Source of the DNA: an uncultured Bacillaceae bacterium
Lineage (GTDB): Bacteria; Bacillota; Bacilli; Bacillales; Bacillaceae_L
NCBI GenBank assembly: GCA_947497585.1
Contig: CANMHG010000003.1
Coordinates: 356,307-420,306, forward strand
Length of the DNA: 64,000 bases
Direction: 5' to 3'
In this document: positions 16,895 through 24,237 of the stretch, in pieces
How positions within the stretch are numbered: position 1 is the first letter of the stretch
Layout: each line of letters opens with the position of its first letter
Notes under the pieces: generated by a model
What the model saw: only the letters and a program-made list of their open reading frames with translations
Told to the model about the DNA's origin: nothing
Database searches by the model: none
Program-made: the position numbers and the translations under genes

Positions 16895-17245
16895 ATGATG
16901 GAAGAAATCAAAGAGGAGCAATTCGACCCTGAAGAGTTAGATAATTGTTGTTCTCCCCACAGTGAAAGAAAAAGTCACCATTCTGATAAGACGAAAAAAA
17001 GTCTTGTTAGCCGCCTAAATCGAATTGAAGGTCAAATTAGAGGAGTGAAGGGACTCATCGAAAAGGATACTTACTGCGATGATGTAATCACTCAAATCTC
17101 AGCCATTCAATCAGCCTTAAATGGTGTAAGTAAGTTATTACTAGAAGGCCATTTGAAAAGCTGTGTATTAGAGCGAATTCAAGAAGGCGATGTAGAAGTC
17201 TTAGACGAAGTATTAGTAACCGTTCATAAATTAATGAAAAAGTAA
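16895..17245 (+). CDS. csoR: Copper-sensing transcriptional repressor CsoR
   Basis: A 116-residue all-helical CsoR/RcnR-family repressor that releases DNA when it binds Cu(I). The core SRLNRIEGQIRGVKGLIEKD is diagnostic, and the Cu(I) ligands are visible as Cys in DTYCDDV and the His and Cys of EGHLKSC. The N-terminus has an extra CCSPHSERKSHH segment that could also bind metal. Start chosen at 16895 because AAGGAGGGG lies just upstream; ATG 16898 is an alternative. It leads the cluster csoR-copZ-copA, whose products it is expected to control. Confidence 0.93.
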   Translation: MMEEIKEEQFDPEELDNCCSPHSERKSHHSDKTKKSLVSRLNRIEGQIRGVKGLIEKDTYCDDVITQISAIQSALNGVSKLLLEGHLKSCVLERIQEGDVEVLDEVLVTVHKLMKK

Positions 17246-17260
17246 AAGGAGCGATTTATT

Positions 17261-17467
17261 ATGGAAAAGGTAACATTAAAAGTAAGTGGTATGTCTTGTG
17301 GACATTGTGTAAAGGCAGTTGAAGGAAGTGTTGGTGAACTGTCTGGAGTTAGCACTGTAACAGTTAACTTAAACGAAGGTACTGTAGATGTAGAATTTAA
17401 TGCTAGCGAAGTTTCTCTAGAGGCAATTAAAGAAACGATTGATGATCAAGGTTACGACGTAGAATAA
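17261..17467 (+). CDS. copZ: Copper chaperone CopZ
   Basis: A 68-residue cytosolic heavy-metal-associated domain that carries Cu(I) to CopA. The metal loop is GMSCGHC near the N-terminus, and the ferredoxin-like pattern (VKAVEGSV, VNLNEGTVDVEF, IDDQGYDVE) is complete. It lies 15 bp after csoR and 83 bp before copA. AGGAGCG precedes the start. Confidence 0.95.
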   Translation: MEKVTLKVSGMSCGHCVKAVEGSVGELSGVSTVTVNLNEGTVDVEFNASEVSLEAIKETIDDQGYDVE

Positions 17468-17473
17468 ATAAAA

Positions 17474-17508
17474 TGAGCCGTGCTAATCTAATAGCACGTT
17501 CTCTTTTA
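17474..17508 (+). terminator. Hairpin between copZ and copA
   Basis: CGTGCT (17479) and AGCACG (17498) flank AATCTAAT, followed by TTCTCTTTT. The short stem and interrupted T tract suggest a leaky terminator that would give more copZ than copA transcript. Confidence 0.5.
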
Positions 17509-17515
17509 CAAATTA

Positions 17516-17536
17516 ATATACCCCTACACGGTATAT
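17516..17536 (+). promoter_or_regulatory. CsoR operator candidate upstream of copA
   Basis: ATATACC and GGTATAT form a perfect 7-bp inverted repeat around CCTACAC. The TACCCC...GGTAT composition agrees with CsoR boxes of Bacillus-type copZA promoters as recalled. Its place directly ahead of copA suggests a second, copA-proximal control point. Confidence 0.65.
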
Positions 17537-17550
17537 CGGAGGGTTGCTAG

Positions 17551-19977
17551 ATGAGTACAACAAAAACAAAAGATACAAGTTTGCAAATAACAGGTATGAC
17601 ATGTGCAGCCTGTGCAAACCGAATTGAAAAAGGACTTAAAAAGCTTGAGGGTGTAGAAGAGGCAAACGTTAACTTTGCTTTAGAACGTTCTCAAATAAAA
17701 TATAATCCAGATGTTACTAACATTGAAGCATTCCAAAAGAAAATCCAGTCTCTTGGCTTTGATGTTGTAACGGAAAAAGCCGACTTTAATGTTACAGGAA
17801 TGACATGTGCTGCTTGTTCAGCACGAATTGAAAAGGGCTTAAATAAACTTGAGGGTGTGACAAAAGCAACTGTCAATCTAGCCTTAGAAACAGCCTCAGT
17901 TGAATATAATCCATCACTATTAAATAAAACGGATATTGTTAAGCGTGTTGAAAAGTTAGGGTATGGAGCAGCCGTTAAGGATGAAAAAGCTCAAGAGACC
18001 GAAGACCACAGAGCAAAAGAAATTGAAGTCCAGACGGGGAAATTCATCTTTTCATTAATCCTTTCCCTACCGCTTCTTTGGGCAATGGTTGGTCACTTTA
18101 GCTTTACAGCTTTTATCTATGTACCTGATATGTTCATGAATCCCTGGGTACAGTTAGCACTAGCTACACCTGTCCAATTTATTGTCGGTAAGCAATTTTA
18201 TGTCGGAGCGTACAAAGCACTTCGTAATAAGAGTGCAAACATGGATGTACTAGTAGCACTTGGTACGTCAGCAGCTTATTTTTATAGTGTATATTTATCA
18301 TTTGTATCAATTGGTTCTAACGCCCATATGGTTGAACTTTACTATGAAACAAGTGCGATTTTGATCACTCTCATTATTTTAGGGAAACTATTTGAGGCCC
18401 GTGCAAAAGGGAAATCCTCTGAAGCTATTAAGAAGTTAATGGGATTACAAGCTAAAAAAGCCACAGTTTTCCGTGATGGCATTGAAGTAGAGGTTGAGCT
18501 AGAGGATGTAATTGTAGGGGATATCATCTATGTGAAACCAGGAGAAAAAGTTCCTGTTGACGGTGAAATCGTAGAAGGACGATCTGCACTAGATGAATCC
18601 ATGTTAACTGGAGAAAGTGTACCAGTTGATAAGACAATTGGGGACCATGTTATCGGTGCAACAATTAATAAAAATGGATTTTTAAAAGTTAAAGCAACAA
18701 AGGTTGGTAGAGACACAGCGTTAGCACAAATAATCAAGGTAGTCGAAGAAGCTCAAGGTTCAAAAGCGCCAATCCAACGAATGGCGGATCAAATTTCTGG
18801 TATTTTTGTACCAATCGTAGTAGGAATTGCGATCGTAACATTCCTTGTGTGGTTCTTTATCGTGAGTCCTGGCGACTTTGCAGGTGCACTGGAAAAAATG
18901 ATTGCTGTACTAGTTATTGCATGTCCATGTGCTTTGGGGTTAGCGACTCCAACTTCAATTATGGCAGGTTCAGGTCGTTCAGCAGAATTTGGTATTTTGT
19001 TTAAAGGTGGAGAACACCTAGAAATGACACACAAAATCACAACAGTAATCCTTGATAAAACAGGGACAGTGACAAAAGGAATGCCAACACTAACTGATGT
19101 TCTTTTAACGTCAAATCAAAATGAAACTGAACTTCTTCAGTTAATTGGAACAGCAGAAAAGCAATCGGAGCATCCATTGGCCGAGGCAATTGTTGCTGGT
19201 ATAAAAGAAAAAGGAATTGATTTAAAAGAAACCGAAAGCTTTGAAGCAATTCCGGGCTTCGGAATTAAAGCAGTTATTGAAGGAAAAGAAGTAGTGATTG
19301 GAACACGAAAACTGATGGCTCAACATCAAATTGAACTCGGTGATGCACTGAAAACAATGGAACGACTAGAGGAAAGTGGAAAAACAGCGATGCTAGTAGC
19401 CATTGATGGAATCTATACAGGGATTGTTGCTGTAGCCGATACAATCAAAGAAACCTCTCAAGCAGCAGTTGCTCGTCTGAAAAACATGGGAATTGAAGTG
19501 ATTATGATTACTGGAGATAACCAAAGAACAGCAGAAGCAATTGCAAAAGAGGCAGGCATAGACCACGTTATTGCTGAAGTTTTACCGGAAGGAAAAGCAG
19601 AAGAAGTGAAAAAGCTGCAGCAACAAGGTAAAAAAGTAGCGATGGTTGGAGACGGAATTAATGATGCACCTGCCTTAGCGACTGCTGATATCGGTATGGC
19701 TATTGGTACAGGGACAGATGTAGCAATGGAGGCAGCCGATATTACATTAATTCGTGGAGATCTTAACAGTATTGCAGACGCAATCTATATGAGTAAAAAG
19801 ACGATTCGAAATATTAAACAAAACCTATTCTGGGCATTTGGTTACAATACTCTTGGTATTCCTGTAGCGGCAGTTGGACTCCTTGCTCCATGGTTAGCGG
19901 GAGCTGCAATGGCTTTCAGCTCAGTATCAGTAGTACTTAATGCATTAAGGCTACAAAAGGTCAAATTAAATAAGTAA
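17551..19977 (+). CDS. copA: Cu(I)-exporting P1B-type ATPase CopA
   Basis: An 808-residue copper efflux pump of the cytoplasmic membrane. It has two N-terminal metal domains with GMTCAAC at about 15-21 and 84-90, then eight predicted membrane helices. The transmembrane copper site is CPC at about 458-460. The phosphorylated Asp502 is in DKTGTVTKG, with TGES and [10 protein letters not shown] also present. The second metal domain and linker are standard for Bacillus CopA, about 800 residues. GGAGGGTTG lies upstream of the ATG, just after the CsoR-type palindrome. Confidence 0.97.
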   Translation: MSTTKTKDTSLQITGMTCAACANRIEKGLKKLEGVEEANVNFALERSQIKYNPDVTNIEAFQKKIQSLGFDVVTEKADFNVTGMTCAACSARIEKGLNKLEGVTKATVNLALETASVEYNPSLLNKTDIVKRVEKLGYGAAVKDEKAQETEDHRAKEIEVQTGKFIFSLILSLPLLWAMVGHFSFTAFIYVPDMFMNPWVQLALATPVQFIVGKQFYVGAYKALRNKSANMDVLVALGTSAAYFYSVYLSFVSIGSNAHMVELYYETSAILITLIILGKLFEARAKGKSSEAIKKLMGLQAKKATVFRDGIEVEVELEDVIVGDIIYVKPGEKVPVDGEIVEGRSALDESMLTGESVPVDKTIGDHVIGATINKNGFLKVKATKVGRDTALAQIIKVVEEAQGSKAPIQRMADQISGIFVPIVVGIAIVTFLVWFFIVSPGDFAGALEKMIAVLVIACPCALGLATPTSIMAGSGRSAEFGILFKGGEHLEMTHKITTVILDKTGTVTKGMPTLTDVLLTSNQNETELLQLIGTAEKQSEHPLAEAIVAGIKEKGIDLKETESFEAIPGFGIKAVIEGKEVVIGTRKLMAQHQIELGDALKTMERLEESGKTAMLVAIDGIYTGIVAVADTIKETSQAAVARLKNMGIEVIMITGDNQRTAEAIAKEAGIDHVIAEVLPEGKAEEVKKLQQQGKKVAMVGDGINDAPALATADIGMAIGTGTDVAMEAADITLIRGDLNSIADAIYMSKKTIRNIKQNLFWAFGYNTLGIPVAAVGLLAPWLAGAAMAFSSVSVVLNALRLQKVKLNK

Positions 19978-19995
19978 GCCCAGGGGGTATGATTT

Positions 19996-20874
19996 ATGAA
20001 GAAATGGATTATTTCAGCAATCGCCTATCTTGCAATCGTTGTGGTCGGTTACAATGTATATGCCTTTACGATAGGTACTGAGTCTGAAAATCATAATAGT
20101 AGTATAGAAGATACAGACCATCAACATTCTGAAAATGATACCGCACATTCTGAGGGAGAACATGATGATACAAGTGATCATCATGGGTCAGATGATGGTC
20201 ATGAATCTCATGGAGACCATGGTAGCCAGCCAACATCTAGTGAGGTAGATGTTGAAATTAATGTGGCTGGTGATAAGCTTACAATCAATGTTAATGATTT
20301 AACAGGTAACCCAGTTGAGAATCTTAAATTAAATCACGAAAAGTTACTACATCTCATTATCGTGGATGAGCATTTAGAACAATACTATCACCTCCACCCT
20401 GAACAATTAGACAAAGGGGTATTCGAGGTCACAAAACAACTTTCACCAGGGTTATACAAAGCATTTGTAGATATTAAACCTGCAGATTTAGACTATGTTG
20501 TTAGTCCTATTAACCTAGAGATTGGAGAGTCAAAAGCTAGTCATAGCCATGAATCTCTTATTGTAGACAAAACGCTTACAAAAACAGTTAATAACCAAAC
20601 TGCTACCTTAACAACGACAGAGTTAGCGGCGGAGAAAACAGTTGTTCTATCATTTGATCTCCCTAATGTCACAATAGAACCATATTTAGGAGCTATGGGT
20701 CATGTTGTTATACTTGATGAAGCGGGAGTAGACTATATTCATGTTCATCCTAAAAACGAAAAAGAAACAATCTTTGAAGCTCAATTCCCTCAATCCGGAA
20801 TATATAAACTTTGGGGTGAGTTCAAAATCAATGGAGAGGTAGTAATCTATCCATTTGTAATCGAAGTTAAGTAA
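19996..20874 (+). CDS. Secreted or membrane-anchored His/Asp-rich protein of the copper locus, internally duplicated
   Basis: A 292-residue protein of unknown family name. Residues 4-24 are a signal or anchor helix; about 33-75 is a linker loaded with His, Asp and Ser (DHQHSEND, SDHHGSDDGHESHGDHG), suited to binding copper or zinc outside the membrane. The rest contains two related units: HLIIVDEHLEQYYHLHP from about 119 and HVVILDEAGVDYIHVHP from about 236, each followed 20-25 residues later by an SPGLYKAF or SGIYKLWGEF strand. It starts 18 bp after copA with GGGGG as ribosome site, so it belongs to the copper operon. A role as an extracytoplasmic metal buffer is inferred. Confidence 0.75.
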   Translation: MKKWIISAIAYLAIVVVGYNVYAFTIGTESENHNSSIEDTDHQHSENDTAHSEGEHDDTSDHHGSDDGHESHGDHGSQPTSSEVDVEINVAGDKLTINVNDLTGNPVENLKLNHEKLLHLIIVDEHLEQYYHLHPEQLDKGVFEVTKQLSPGLYKAFVDIKPADLDYVVSPINLEIGESKASHSHESLIVDKTLTKTVNNQTATLTTTELAAEKTVVLSFDLPNVTIEPYLGAMGHVVILDEAGVDYIHVHPKNEKETIFEAQFPQSGIYKLWGEFKINGEVVIYPFVIEVK

Positions 20875-21049
20875 TCGTTATAAGGTGCTGCATCCTAATT
20901 TCTAAAGAGGAAATAGGTTGCAGTGCTTTTTATTTTGGCTCTGTTTTTTACACTAATAAATAAAAAATACAAAAAACTGGGTAAACGCCCTTTCATATTT
21001 ATCTTCCATACATATATTGTAAACGTAGACGAAATGGAGGTGTTTTTGA

Positions 21050-21160
21050 ATGAGTGGAACAGTTGCAGGAGCAGGATATGGTGGCGGATTCGCGTTAATC
21101 GTAGTATTATTCATTCTGCTTATCATTGTAGGAGCAGCATACGTTGGTTATGGTTACTAA
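21050..21160 (+). CDS. YjcZ-family small sporulation peptide
   Basis: A 36-residue peptide beginning MSGTVAGAGYGGGFAL, then a hydrophobic helix (IVVLFILLIIVGAAYV) and a GYGY tail. This Gly/Tyr-rich head plus single membrane helix is the pattern of the YjcZ/SscA-type peptides of Bacillus, several of which are made during sporulation. GGAGGTG lies 10 bases upstream of the ATG, and a terminator cluster follows. A different, longer frame overlapping it has no ribosome site and is not real. Confidence 0.85.
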   Translation: MSGTVAGAGYGGGFALIVVLFILLIIVGAAYVGYGY

Positions 21161-21181
21161 AATGTAATCTACTAAAACAAT

Positions 21182-21290
21182 TGTAGATACAAAAAATGTA
21201 TCTCTTCACCTCTAGTTGGAGGTGAGGTAGACTCATTTATACCCTTATCCCCAATGAAAGCCCCTGTTACTAAATAGGGGCTTTTAATAT
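21182..21290 (+). terminator. Hairpins and terminator after the YjcZ gene
   Basis: Three hairpins follow in a row: AGATACA/TGTATCT, TCACCTC/GAGGTGA, and AAAGCCCC...GGGGCTTTT (about 21257-21287). Only the last has a T tract and looks like a true intrinsic terminator. Beyond it, to 21437, the DNA is AT-rich with no gene. Confidence 0.65.
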
Positions 21291-21437
21291 TGTGTCAGCC
21301 TATAATACATAAATATTATCTTTTAGTTACAGTTTTATTTCTTGATAATAATTTGACAACCTATCTGATAAAATAAATTAGGATGATTTTACGTTAAAAC
21401 TTTTAAGAAAATAAAATCATAAATATGGAGAACGATA

Positions 21438-22625
21438 ATGAAATATTATAGTATATTCCTTATCCTCACTATTTCAGTGTTTTTTTTCTTTCCAGCTTAT
21501 CATTTTGCGGAAGATAATTCTCCTTTAGTACAAAGTGAAAGCGCTGTATTGATGGATGCAAAAACTGGGTCTATTTTATATGAAAAGGATAGTAATGCAA
21601 GAATGTATCCTGCAAGTGTGACAAAAATAGCCACGGCAATTGTTGCAATTGAAGAAGGTAACTTAGATGACATTGTGACAGTCAGCGAAAATGCTAGGTA
21701 TGTTGAGGGAACACGTGTTTATCTAGAGCCTGGGGAACAAGTATCTTTATTAAAGCTAGTTCAAGGTTTGTTAATTAATTCTGGAAATGATGCTGGTGTG
21801 GCTATTGCCGAACATATGGATGGTACAGTAGAGGGTTTTTCAAAGAGGATGAATCAATTCTTGAAGGAAAAAGTAGGCATTCATAATACGAATTTTGTTA
21901 ATCCACATGGTCTTTATCATGATCAGCATTATACGACGGCGCATGATGTTGCCATTCTAACAAGCTATGCTTTAAAAAATGATATCTTTAAAGAGATATT
22001 TAGCACAAATGAGCTTGAATGGAAAGGCGAAAGCTGGGACACAGTTATTTATAATCATCATGAGATGCTTACTCATCGCCCTTATGAAGGAATAGTAGGT
22101 GGTAAAAATGGCTATGTTCAAAAATCAGGACATACCTTGGCAACTGTTGCCCAGAGAGCAAATTTGACTCTAATAGCAGTCGCCATGAAAACAAACCTTA
22201 AAAGTATCATTTACAAGGATACAGCAGCACTTCTGGACTATGGGTTTGAAAATTATAAAACAACAGTCATTCCATCAACCAAAGTATTTAAAGATAAACA
22301 GAATAATAACTATTTCCCAACTAACTCTGTTTATTTTACTCATAAGATAAATGAAATTACAAAACAAAAGGTTACACCCAAAGGCGAATTAGTAATCACT
22401 GGGGAGGACAACAAGGTTCTTGCTGCAACAAAGCTCAATCCTGTTGCCAAACTAAGTGACCGCCCCGTAGCCACTCTAGCCGCCACGACCATAGAAAAAG
22501 AACAGGAAGAATCAAAGAGTCTTAGTCTTATACTATTAGTCTCTTTCATTATCGTAACTGGTGGCTTATTAGGCATATTTATTTATTCTAAAAAAACTAA
22601 AAGACAAAGAGACCCCTCTAATTAA
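21438..22625 (+). CDS. D-alanyl-D-alanine carboxypeptidase (low-molecular-weight PBP)
   Basis: A 395-residue serine peptidase that trims the terminal D-Ala of peptidoglycan stem peptides. It has an N-terminal signal helix, a PBP5-type catalytic domain, and a C-terminal membrane helix (about 366-386) with a basic tail. SxxK is SVTK in YPASVTKIAT and SxN is SGN in NSGNDAG. The third motif, normally KTG, reads KNG in VGGKNGYVQKSGH, an unusual substitution. The region after it has the beta-rich carboxypeptidase C-terminal domain. Likely DacF/YrrR-like, but I do not assign a symbol. It is a single gene with GGAG-type ribosome site and its own terminator. Confidence 0.85.
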   Translation: MKYYSIFLILTISVFFFFPAYHFAEDNSPLVQSESAVLMDAKTGSILYEKDSNARMYPASVTKIATAIVAIEEGNLDDIVTVSENARYVEGTRVYLEPGEQVSLLKLVQGLLINSGNDAGVAIAEHMDGTVEGFSKRMNQFLKEKVGIHNTNFVNPHGLYHDQHYTTAHDVAILTSYALKNDIFKEIFSTNELEWKGESWDTVIYNHHEMLTHRPYEGIVGGKNGYVQKSGHTLATVAQRANLTLIAVAMKTNLKSIIYKDTAALLDYGFENYKTTVIPSTKVFKDKQNNNYFPTNSVYFTHKINEITKQKVTPKGELVITGEDNKVLAATKLNPVAKLSDRPVATLAATTIEKEQEESKSLSLILLVSFIIVTGGLLGIFIYSKKTKRQRDPSN

Positions 22626-22645
22626 GGGGTCTATATTATTTCTAC
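22608..22645 (+). terminator. Terminator of the carboxypeptidase gene
   Basis: GACCCCTC...GGGGTC forms a tight stem across the stop codon, followed by a discontinuous T-rich tract. The stem is strong, the tail weak. Confidence 0.6.
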
Positions 22646-22670
22646 TCACCTTATAGTAAGTGGTGAGTGT

Positions 22671-22797
22671 ATTGGAATGGAAGGCACTTGACTCCTGCGG
22701 GATGTAGAGGGACATCCGATGAGACCCCACAGGCGAAGCCGAGGAGGCTCACATCCCTCCCCGCGGAAAGCAAGTGCCTGCAGTGGAAAGGAACGGA
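22671..22797. repeat. Dispersed hairpin element, long copy
   Basis: The 127-bp block starts ATTGGAATGGAAGGCACTTG and ends GCAGTGGAAAGGAACGG, with ACTCCTGCGGGATGTAGAGG and ATCCCTCCCCGCGGAAAGCA inside. Its two halves are largely complementary (GGCACTTG/CAAGTGCC, CCTGCGGG/CCCGCGG), so it folds as a long imperfect hairpin. It is much more GC-rich than its surroundings. A shorter second copy lies at 54935-55025. I recall closely similar elements between genes in many Bacillus genomes. Confidence 0.85.
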
Positions 22798-22803
22798 CAA
22801 AAT

Positions 22804-23226
22804 TTAAAGTTTTCTAAACACAATAAGCTTTTGACCAAAATAATTAGTTATCGTATAAATCCCAGTTCCAATAAACACCGCCAAGTCACGATTATCTAAG
22901 ATAATTAATCCAACTACTTGATGGACATAACCTGCAATGATATCACCAGCATAATACGAAAACATATAACAGCTTACAATCACAATAGCAAATTGGACAG
23001 AACTAGATGAAATCGTCACCTTACTTTGAAAAGTAAAGGTTCTATTTAAAAAATAGCTAACAGTCGCACCAAGTGTGTTTCCAATAAAAGTGGCTCCCCA
23101 ATAATTAATCCCAAGCAGATGCATCATGAAAAAAATAGAAGAGAGACCGATTAGTGTGTTCACCACCCCTACCAATAGAAAACGGAAAAACGGATTAATT
23201 TGTTTTAGGTAGGCTAGTAAAACCAA
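22804..23226 (-). CDS. GtrA-family membrane protein, glycolipid flippase candidate
   Basis: A 140-residue protein with four predicted membrane helices and the GtrA/DPMS1 pattern: RFLLVGVVNTLIG at the N-terminus and GATVSYFLNRTFTF in the middle. GtrA proteins are thought to flip undecaprenyl-phosphate sugars across the membrane. The start is TTG at 23226, inside the last 32 bases of the upstream glycosyltransferase gene, 10 bases after AAGGAG; the overlap implies coupled translation. With the next two genes it forms a three-component glycosylation cassette. Confidence 0.85.
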   Translation of the reverse strand: MVLLAYLKQINPFFRFLLVGVVNTLIGLSSIFFMMHLLGINYWGATFIGNTLGATVSYFLNRTFTFQSKVTISSSSVQFAIVIVSCYMFSYYAGDIIAGYVHQVVGLIILDNRDLAVFIGTGIYTITNYFGQKLIVFRKL

Positions 23227-24226
23227 GCTGTTCTTGCTCCTTATCTACAGAAAGTGCTTGTCCAGACTTAAGAGCTAAACTAAAGGTGTTGATATCAACG
23301 ATATACTTAGGTCTTCGTTTCGCTTCTTTATAAATTTTACCTACATATTCTCCTATTAATCCAACACCAATTAATTGCAATCCCCCGATTAACCAAATGG
23401 ATGTGATTAATGAAGTCCAGCCGGTAGTTGTATTGCCAGTAAACTTTAACAGTAAGAAGTAGCATCCGAATAATAAACTAATGAAAAACGACAGAAAGCC
23501 AACTAGTGAAATAAAACGAATTGGAGTCACACTGAAAGAAGTGATTCCATCTAGTGCAAAAGATAACATTTTTCGTAAGGGATATTTCGTTTCTCCTGCG
23601 AAGCGTTCTTTACGGTTATAGAACACCTCTGTCGATTGAAAGCCAATGAGCGGTACAATTCCTCTGAGAAAAAGGTTCGTCTCTCCGAACTTTTCTAATT
23701 CCTCAACTGCTCGTTTGCTCATAAGTCGAAAATCCGCATGATTATAAATAAGGTCAACACCCATTTTTTGCATAAGTCTATAAAATCCGAGCGCAGTATT
23801 TCGCTTGAAGAAAGTGTCTGTGCTACGTTCTCTACGAACACCATACACAATCTCATAACCTTCTGTATATTTCTGAATAAACTCTTTGATAACATTAACG
23901 TCATCTTGTAGATCTGCATCAATCGAAACCATGCAATCAGAATGCTCTTTTGCAGTGAACAGTCCTGCTAGTAACGCATTTTGATGGCCGACATTTTTTG
24001 AAAGCTTTAACCCTTTTATCAATGGGTTAGATAAGCCTGCTTTGTAAATAAGTGTCCATGTCTTATCTTTACTACCATCATCAACAAATAAAAGTTTGCT
24101 CTGTTCTGATATCAGTTTTGAGGATATCATATCTTCTAAAAAATCCCCCAAACAAATAAATGTTTCGGGAAGCATTTCTTCTTCGTTATAACACGGTACT
24201 ACGATTGTTAGCTTAGGTTCAATCAA
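23195..24226 (-). CDS. Polyprenyl-phosphate glycosyltransferase (GT2, CsbB/GtrB/YkcC-like)
   Basis: A 343-residue GT2 enzyme expected to load a sugar onto undecaprenyl phosphate at the inner membrane face. The catalytic domain shows VVPCYNEEEMLPET, FVDDGSKDKT, KNVGHQNALLAG and the metal-binding SIDADLQDD; two C-terminal helices (about 235-300) anchor it. The start is TTG, six bases after AGGAGGG, a ribosome site that overlaps the stop region of the preceding membrane-protein gene. Order on the minus strand is membrane enzyme, this gene, GtrA. Sugar identity cannot be read from sequence. Confidence 0.9.
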   Translation of the reverse strand: MIEPKLTIVVPCYNEEEMLPETFICLGDFLEDMISSKLISEQSKLLFVDDGSKDKTWTLIYKAGLSNPLIKGLKLSKNVGHQNALLAGLFTAKEHSDCMVSIDADLQDDVNVIKEFIQKYTEGYEIVYGVRRERSTDTFFKRNTALGFYRLMQKMGVDLIYNHADFRLMSKRAVEELEKFGETNLFLRGIVPLIGFQSTEVFYNRKERFAGETKYPLRKMLSFALDGITSFSVTPIRFISLVGFLSFFISLLFGCYFLLLKFTGNTTTGWTSLITSIWLIGGLQLIGVGLIGEYVGKIYKEAKRRPKYIVDINTFSLALKSGQALSVDKEQEQLGFTSLPKTN

Positions 24227-24237
24227 CTTTATCCCTC

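Noticed and set aside
19978..19991. Third CsoR box (CCCAGGGGGTATG) before the His-rich protein gene
   Set aside because: The GGGGG lies 8 bases from the ATG and is best read as the ribosome site; no left half matches.
20923..21186. 87-residue frame overlapping the YjcZ peptide
   Set aside because: No ribosome site, and it overlaps the well-supported 36-residue gene in another frame.
22671..22797. Insertion sequence at the dispersed element
   Set aside because: Too short to encode a transposase and no flanking direct repeats were seen; kept as a repeat element only.
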